Assembly (NCBI GenBank): GCA_020536535.1
Contig: JAHLWZ010000999.1
Coordinates: forward strand, 1-31,388
Direction: 5' to 3'
Length of the DNA stretch: 31,388 nt
Origin: Pelomyxa schiedti
Taxonomy: Eukaryota; Evosea; Pelobiontida; Pelomyxidae
Made by a program: the position numbers and the translations under genes. This document shows positions 25,009 through 31,388 of this stretch, one piece after another; within the stretch, counting starts at the first letter, position 1, and every line of letters begins with the position of its first letter. The notes under the pieces are model-generated. The model saw only the letters and a program-made list of their open reading frames with translations. It was not told the origin of the DNA and ran no database searches.

Positions 25009-26137
25009 ATGGTCGTCTCTCCGGCAACAACTCTGGATGACGGGTTGCAGGTGGGCGAGGGTTGTTATTGGTGTTTTATTGAGTGTTTTCCGGTGTCTGT
25101 TTCGTGTGCTCGTGTTGTTAGTGCTAACTTGGATTTATACATCGCAGATGCTGCACATAAGGGATGTAGCCGAGATGGGAGCGGAAGCACAAGAAAATAT
25201 CACCCGGCGTATCCCAGACGATGAATTCGAACACCTTAAACAGGGAACCAGTCTGATGACAAAATACCTGCCAAGGGTAGTGGCAAGCAGCCCTCTGATG
25301 AAGCAAAAGCTTGTGGATGTCATATTGACAATGAACCTGCTTCCACACCACTCGGTGAGTAAACTTTTGTTCTAGTCAAAGTGAGTCCTTACTGGCAGCA
25401 GGAGCACTTACGTTTGATGCAAAGGAGGCAATTCACAGCAGAAAAAGATTCTTTCTTTGGAGTTATGGAATTCTCCATGTGCAGTGTCAAAGATCAAGAC
25501 ATTATCCCTTTGTGCATACTGTGGTTTGATATTGATCTTCGATAACACTTGCTCCTCCAAATAATTTGTTGTAGCAATGTGCGGTCGTCATTGGACAACA
25601 TGACTGGACAACTACTTGCATTAGCAAAGGAGATGGATTCAAAGAACTTGGGGAATGGATACAACCTACCTAACTTATATGTGGTTGGAACAACCGGTGA
25701 CCTCTGGCAGTTCTACTTAGGTATGAAGTAAGTAAAGGGAAATGTTCATATGCCTGACCAAAATACATTAGTCACCACAAAGAACAACGGGTGGGAAGTT
25801 GTCTCAACCAATCCTCTTTACTGGGGAAACGAGAGTGACAGTGTGAAAACCCTGGGTCTTCTCAATGGGTACGTACATAAGATAGCTGACTCAAATACAT
25901 GAGAAATAACGCGGTGTGTTAAACAGATTCCTGGAAAAGGCATGTGAGATCGTCACAACAATTAGGAAGGGTGAGAATTCAGATACATTTCGCGCCAGGG
26001 AGGAGCCCCGCCCAGAGCAGACAATAACAGCAGTGTTCGCTGACAAAGCCGAAAAGTTCCTCCTTCTTCCTGGTGAAACAGTTGAAAATATTCAAGTGTG
26101 CAGAGACCCAAATCAATCACCCTCTTCTGTGTACTAA
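25009..26137 (+). CDS. Unknown spliced protein with GTTGDLWQFY motif
   Basis: I do not recognise this family with confidence. The ATG at 25009 gives MVVSPATTLDDGLQ. A 96-nt intron (donor GTGGGC, branch-like CTAAC) then joins MLHIRDVAEMG in phase. Further phase-consistent introns join LLPHHS|QEHLRLMQRR, PLCILC|NVRSSLDNMT, WQFYL|VTTKNNGWEV and GLLNG|FLEKACEIV, giving about 265 residues. The first half is helical and charged. The middle has a strand-turn pattern, LPNLYVVGTTGDLWQFYL then NNGWEVVSTN. This resembles the G-x-x-T-x-G-x-x-W-x-F strands seen in some PD-(D/E)XK-like and Crinkler-type domains; the likeness is weak and inferred. No signal peptide or membrane helix is visible. The exon at 26290-26457 may belong to it. 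Confidence 0.65.
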
Positions 26138-26289
26138 AATTCAGTACTTAATATATATTAAAATCCTTGGCACATACCCCTTCGCTCGCCGTCGCGTCGC
26201 CATTTCACTGACAAGCCAGAAATAACCACACTCAATTCGCTCCTCCATCTCATTGCGCGCCACAAACTGAACTAATCACGCACGCACAG

Positions 26290-26457
26290 GATGAACTCCT
26301 CAAAGGCGTCGATGCACGTGAATACGGGTGCTACAGCGCTGCTACTGGTGGCCACAGAATAACAACCCACGACAAGCTGGAGGCGCTCAAGTTGACCACG
26401 ATCTACTTCCGCAAAGTGGTGCACGAGACCGGCCGCAGGCACAGCATCTACAGCTAG
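26290..26457 (+). other. Possible extra 3' exon or small gene
   Basis: After an acceptor-like CACGCACAG an open frame starts DELLKGVDAREYGCYS and ends VVHETGRRHSIYS before TAG. It has no ATG of its own in this frame. Splicing from GTGTAC at 26132, just before the TAA of the preceding gene, would join SPSS to DELLKG in phase over about 160 nt. The segment is more GC-rich than its surroundings. No family is recognised. Confidence 0.35.
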
Positions 26458-26607
26458 ATCTACCCCACATGAATAAAATGATAATAAAAAAAAGAGCAGG
26501 CAACTAACGCCTCTCACGTGATTGATTAGAAGAAGAGAATGTTTTTTTTTTTTTGAACAGGAAATAACAAAATAGAAAAGGGTGTGGGGATACGGTGAGT
26601 AGATTAA

Positions 26608-28914
26608 TTACACTTTGCCTCCAAAGTACTTGATTGTTTCAGTTGTGGAGCGTAGCAATAGCTTTAGGCTAACGCTATCGGGGCCTGACGGGTCAGCATT
26701 TTGCTTTTTCAAGCACTCAGCTTCAATACTAGTATACTTGATGTTAGGAATTGGGAGGAAAAAGCTGATCAGGAGAACAAACCACTCAAGAGAGCGCAGT
26801 AATCCATCCCGGCATTCCTTGTTCTTCTCGTCGAACAGAAGTGCTCTTTTGTAATCGTTGGCAGCCTGAACGTGCTGACCTAATTCAGCTCTTGCTGCAG
26901 CTCGGTGTCTGTATCCCTATACGTACAGTCATTTGATTGTGATTAATGGTAGTGATATACTTTAATGGAAGGCTGTCTTTCTATTGAAATTGTTCCATCA
27001 GTTATTGCCTCGGCATATCTTCCAAGTTTCAAAAAGACTAACGCACGATTTGTGTAATAAACATATTCCCTATCACAGGTAAAACTCATGAGTGTACTGC
27101 TGCAAAGCCGTACTCTGGGTCGTAGCTAATTGCCATAGAGTAATGACTTAGTGCATCCTGCCATTCTCCTTTCTGGAATGCTTGGTTACCCTGCATATAT
27201 GTTTCCTTACGGGCCAAAAAGGGTAAACACAGTCATACTAGAGCACGTTCCCGCTGAGCAAGTTGAATGCATTCTTCTGGAGGCGTATTTGGAGTTGGCT
27301 CTAGGACAGTCTTCATATCTTCTAGCATTCTTTCCTTGGCAGCTGAAAGACTATCCCCAATTGGCACCAAAGGAGGGCACTCGTCACAGGCTAAAATAGA
27401 AGGCTGGTCAGCAGTGAATTCATCACTCATCTTGGTATTAGAGGGATAAAATACCCACATCCTCGACTAGAGAGCAACGTTTTGACTGGTAAGATGTCTA
27501 CAAAAACACTTGAGGGAAATTGCTATTGAAGAAGTCAATGTACCTGTTCCCCTTCACCTGTGTAAAGAAGTGCGAAGTCGTGCATCCAATCTAAGTCTGG
27601 AAAGCGTGGTGGCTTGCCTCTTTTGTAGAGTTTTGACTAGTAAATTAATGGATTTACCAGATAAGTAAGAGATACGATTTGAGATCATTGAGCAAAGTTG
27701 ATTTTGCAGAAAGTAATCGGCCATGTGGAGAGTGTACAGCAGTGTTTTGTGGTAAAATTTGTAGTAAAGTATCGTAATCATTGAGTGCCTAAGGAGTTGT
27801 TATAGATAAGTTAATGATGTGCCATCGAGTACTTGAGCAAAGAGTTGTAGGTGAATATAAGAAAAAGCTCGACAAAACAAGGCTTTTATGTGACGCGGAA
27901 AAGAGTTCAGAATATCATTACAATCATCTATAGCTAGATCGCAAACCTAACATCAATAAGTTATTAAAAGAAAAACCTTAACTCCAGGAGCTTTAAAGTA
28001 ATCCTTTTTGTGCTCTATGAACTAATACTTGCCTTTGTCGCCAAATATGCAGAAGCCCTGCACAGCCGCATTGGAAGTCTAATTCTGTCAGCCATTGACT
28101 GTGACACAATTGCCTCCAAGCCCCTACTATACCAAGCAATAGCCGCGGGAAAGTTGAGCGCTGCGAATTCCGAGTTCCCCTTTGTGTACGCCGCGAGTGC
28201 CTCAGCATCCCTCGCCGCCTGATGTTCCGTTCCTTCCCCACCCCCAGTTTGATTCTGTTGCTGATTCTGTTGATTCTGCTGCTGTGGTTGTGCCTGAATG
28301 TTGCTGTTGTTGGTGTTGGTGTTGCTATTGCTGTTGTTGGCCTGAATGTGCTGCTGGTGCAGTTGCACGCACTGGGATTGGTGCAGTTGCTCAATCTGGG
28401 CTCTGAGCTGCGCGCACTCGGACTGGCACGCCAGCGGCTTGGACGCAGCCCGAGGCGCCACCTTGTGCCGCAGTATGCGCCTGTGTATCGGCGGCGACGC
28501 GCCTCGCCCGCCGCCCTGCTGCTGTTGTTGTTGCTGCTGCTGGGGCATCTGCTGCTGCTGTCCGTTTTGAGGCATCTGCTGTTGGGTCGATGTGGTCGTG
28601 GTCGTAGTGCCAGTGGTGGTTGTGGTTGTTGTTGTAGACGTGGAGCTGGTTGTTGCTGTTGTTGACGACGTTGTTGTGGGTGTGGGGAGCGAGGGGTCGA
28701 GGTTGGTGGCGGATTGGGGCGGCGGCGGCTGCTGCTGGCGCATGGAGGTAGGGGGCGGGAACATGTCGATGTCCTCGAAGCGGAGCTGCGGGGAGTTGCT
28801 GCCGGCCGGGTTGTTCTTGCGCCGACTGCTGTTGTGGTTGGAGGCTCCCCCCTTGGAGGAGTGCTTGTGGCTCTTGCCTTGCTTCTTGGGTTTGCCGCCT
28901 CCCTTGCCTGGCAT
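26608..28914 (-). CDS. TPR-repeat protein with Q/T-rich N-terminus
   Basis: The ATG at 28914 starts a basic leader (MPGKGGGKPKKQGKSHKH). About 150 low-complexity residues follow, with Thr runs and Gln runs. TPR units follow: AYTKGNSEFAALNFPAAIAW, then LPMRLCRASAYLATK|VCDLAIDDCNDIL and RHIKALFCRAFSYIHL, and ALNDYDTLLQILPQN. After a charged linker (KERMLEDMKTVLEPTPN) come GNQAFQKGEWQDALSHYSMA and GYRHRAAARAELGQHVQAA, then DYKRALLFDEKN. It ends TTETIKYFGGKV. TPR arrays of this kind bind Hsp70/Hsp90 tails or act as scaffolds; the partner is unknown. One intron (27947-28032) begins with GC rather than GT. The gene is divergent from the RING gene, with only 62 bases between start codons. Confidence 0.75.
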
Positions 28915-28976
28915 GGTCTTCGTGGATTTTAATTTATTGAACCCCAGTGATTAAGGTCGACACTGGAGACTCTTCC
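28915..28976. promoter_or_regulatory. Very short divergent promoter gap (62 bp)
   Basis: The start codons of the TPR gene (minus) and the RING/B-box gene (plus) are 62 bases apart. Both transcripts must start in this gap or inside the opposing gene. It contains an AT-rich TTTTAATTTATT tract. Confidence 0.55.
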
Positions 28977-31388
28977 ATGGCCAAGGTGGGCATTCTACTA
29001 CGTAGTGCGACTTGTGGGTGTGGTATCACTCCGGAAGACCCAGCTCCTGGGGGTGTGCTTCGATCTGCTTGATCACTAACTGTCCACCCCTTCACCGGCC
29101 AAGCGCCCGCGTTACAACGACGTTGCCCGTGTCGATCCCGTCCCAGTATTACCAACTGCGGATCCTCATGATTATGACGTTGTTGTAGTCAAAACTGAAG
29201 TCACGACCTCTTCCGAGCCGGAGCAGCCACAACAACCAACACTGCTTTCTACTGAATCCTCCACCGCAACGACGGCGACAACTACTGCTACTGAAACAAG
29301 TGACGAGGCTCAACAAAGTACCAACGGTAACTCCCAAGAATCCAGCACACTAGCAACAACTCCCAGTAGCAAATTCGACGATGACTGCCGATTCACCAGA
29401 AGCATCGACTGGCGCACCACCCCCACCACCACCAAACTACCTGCCACCCAACTGCAAGTGGTGCAACAAGAAATTACTGTCGAAAGCGAAAATCCGCCCG
29501 CCCGGTTCTGCTCACGCCATGTGGTCACACTGTGTGCTCCGACTGCTGGTCCGGCATACAGAGCCACGACGCGCGGTCGTGCCCAATCTGCAGGGTCTCA
29601 GTGACACATGGCACCCCCAACAGTCGAATTGCTTCGTTGCTCCAGGCCATGGAGGACGCGGGATGTGCAGTTCCGGGAGATCATTCCTCAGGCAGCTCAG
29701 AAGACCCTCTTATGTGCGCAGAGTGCTCAACCAACGAGGCCACTGTGTGGTGCCAGAAGGAGGAAATTGCGTTGTGTGCTCAGTGTGACACTGTGATTCA
29801 CCAGCTGAAAATAAACAAAACGCACGAGAGGGTCCCGATCGGGCCTTCAATGAAGCCAAAGAGGAGTTGGGCGGAACCCAAGTGCCCAGTGCACCCTAAC
29901 AAGGACCTTGACATTTGGTGTGAGGATGACAAAGTATGTATTTCACTTATTCTCTCCGAAATCCACTATTATTAATAATATTATTTTAAAGACACTTTGC
30001 TGCCTTCTTTGCAAGGAAGAGAGCCACAAAGGGCACAACGTCTCATTCCGTGATGATGCACATAGCACCGCGGTGAAGGCAATGCTCGAATCATATTCCA
30101 ACATAAAGGCAATCGTTCAAGCAGGTTCCTCCAAGGTTGAGGAAGAGCAAAAAGCACAAGACCAGTTGAATGATGACGCAAAAAGAACGAGAGAGTACAT
30201 TGAAACCGAGTTTGTCACCTTTCATCAGGCACTGGACCAACAAAAGGCACATCTCCTTTCGCAACGGGCGAAGCACAAGAAACGTTGCCATGGCCCTCGC
30301 CAAATCCACAGGTCCTTTTTCTTTACAAATCACTCAATCGAAATAACAACAAAATAAGAGACAAAAGTGGCTGAGATGTACTACTACCAGCAAATAAGTG
30401 CTGCAATTGAGCATCTTCAAAAATGTGATGACACCTTTGCAGTTTTGCAGACGCTCTCCCTGCTCAAAAAAGAGGAAAATGTCAGTGGTGGCCTTGTCAG
30501 TGACTTATTTGGAGAGCAACCACCATCCATTACAACGGCATTGGCATTGGGAAGTTTGACCTTTGTGGGCCAGTATGCATCTCTGATAGGCCAAACAAAT
30601 GTCGCGGTTCGGGTCTGTCTTCCAGTTTCCTGTGTTGGATGTGCAATGCACTGTTACAGACATGGAAACCACAATCACATGGGAGGAGAGAGAGCCCCTT
30701 TTAGACAACCCAGGACTAAAATATTCTTACCAGGGGGTGCTACTGCTGAATGATGTACTTGTCCAAAGTTGGGTCACCCCACACAAATATTATGTTCTAC
30801 ACTTGCCTCCAGGTATCACATATGTGGTGAAAGTGAGAGGACTTTATGGGAATGAAAAGCGTGTGAGACAACAGCCACACAATGTTTCTGCGTGGTTTGA
30901 GAGGTCTTTCACCACTCATCCCCGCCAAGTATTCTCAAGGCCGGGCAGATACACTTTCACCATTCCAGCAGCGTGACATCAATAAACACAATTGCTATGG
31001 AGGCGGTGGTGCTGGTGGCTCATGGGGCAAAGGAAAACAACAAAGAGGAACCGATGGAGGCGATTCAATGATTGAAGGTTGTCAGAGCCCGTGGTGGCAA
31101 GGCTGGAAGCCCAGCGCGCGGCGATCGCGAGGGTGGCCGTGGAACAACTGCCAACGGCGGAAAGGGGTCGCATCCCTAACAACGGCGCTCAAAGCGCACG
31201 TGCCAGTGGTGGTGGCGCCGGTGCCAATTGTGGAGAGCGGGTTGTAGGCGCGGCGAGAAGGCCATATCACTGTGATTTCGAATCACACCCAGAGTGGGTT
31301 CCAAGCTGTTCCCAAAGGGTGGTCTCAAAATGTGAAAAAACACTACCCAAGTGGAGAAGGTGGAGGTAAAATCACAATGGGCTCGATG
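28977..31388 (+). CDS. TRIM-like RING/B-box/coiled-coil/FN3/Gly-rich protein, frame-disrupted, 3' end outside window
   Basis: ATGGCCAAG (28977-28985) splices over 118 nt (donor GTGGGC) to CGCCCGCGTTAC, giving MAKRPRYNDVARVDP and a Thr/Ser/Gln linker. A 46-nt intron (about 29329-29374) leads to the RING: NCKWCNKKLL, PCGHTVCSDCW, SCPICRVSV. Two B-boxes follow (CAECSTNEATVWC, CAQCDTVIH; then CPVHPNKDLDIWCEDDK, split by an intron, and CCLLCKEESHKGH), then a coiled coil. An FN3-like domain follows (VQCTVTDMETTITWEE to GITYVVKVRGLYG), then a glycine-rich part (FTIPAA, VTSINTIA, GGGGAGGSWGKGK, RARGGKAG). This is the architecture of TRIM-type E3 ubiquitin ligases. The frame breaks near 29510 in the RING, near 30270 in the coiled coil, and several times after 30960. 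These look like single-base indels; sequencing errors or a decaying gene would both explain them. Confidence 0.7.

Noticed and set aside
30560-30640. Apparent frameshift before the FN3-like domain
   Set aside because: A 62-nt intron (donor GTGGGC, acceptor CTTCCAG) joins SLTF to FPVLDVQCTV in phase. It is the same donor type as the first intron of this gene.
30979-30990. AATAAA right after the apparent TGA stop of the FN3 exon, suggesting the gene ends there
   Set aside because: The following bases continue a recognisable glycine-rich domain (VTSINTIA, GGGGAGGSWGKG) in shifted frames, so the stop is more likely caused by an indel.

Overview
This window is eukaryotic nuclear DNA. Genes are cut by many short GT-AG introns (mostly 39-60 nt, often with a CTAAC/CTAAT-like branch site), lie close together on both strands, and encode typical eukaryotic families: tubulin cofactor D, a TBC Rab-GAP, a RasGEF, a TRIM-like RING/B-box protein, an MIT-domain protein, a TPR protein and an ORC-like AAA+ protein. 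UGA, UAA and UAG all serve as stops. The family mix, with a large RasGEF and a TRIM-like protein, suggests a free-living protist, possibly amorphean. A NapH-like membrane iron-sulphur protein hints at low-oxygen or bacterially derived redox chemistry. The species cannot be fixed from the sequence alone.

Layout. 1-2951 (-): AAA+ ATPase of ORC/CDC6 type, running off the left edge, with a foldback repeat at the edge. 2952-5410: mostly non-coding, with a candidate 70-residue five-exon gene (3815-4212), two large foldback hairpins (4701-4832 and 4848-4981) and a decayed duplicate of one exon of the AAA+ gene (5018-5206). 5411-6325 (+): a DsbA/FrnE-type thioredoxin-fold protein whose first active-site cysteine codon is UGA, followed by a well-formed SECIS-like hairpin at 6372-6443; this is the best find in the window. 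6608-11741 (+): tubulin-specific chaperone D. 11822-12985 (-): MIT domain plus a three-repeat helical tail. 13157-14290 (-): unknown Pro/Ser-rich protein. 14506-17523 (+): TBC1D20-like Rab GAP with a long Q-rich N-terminus and a Cys-rich tail. 17589-18764 (-): polyferredoxin-like membrane protein. 19124-23812 (-): RasGEF. 24017-24676: unresolved. 25009-26137 (+): unknown protein. 26608-28914 (-): TPR protein. 28977-right edge (+): RING/B-box/coiled-coil/FN3/Gly-rich protein with several reading-frame breaks.

The genes do not form one pathway. Several act in general cell organisation: tubulin folding, Rab and Ras signalling, membrane-associated MIT function, ubiquitin ligation and co-chaperone activity. 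Two act in redox chemistry: the Sec-containing DsbA-like protein and the iron-sulphur membrane protein. Exon joins given here were chosen by reading-frame phase and family similarity, without transcript data.
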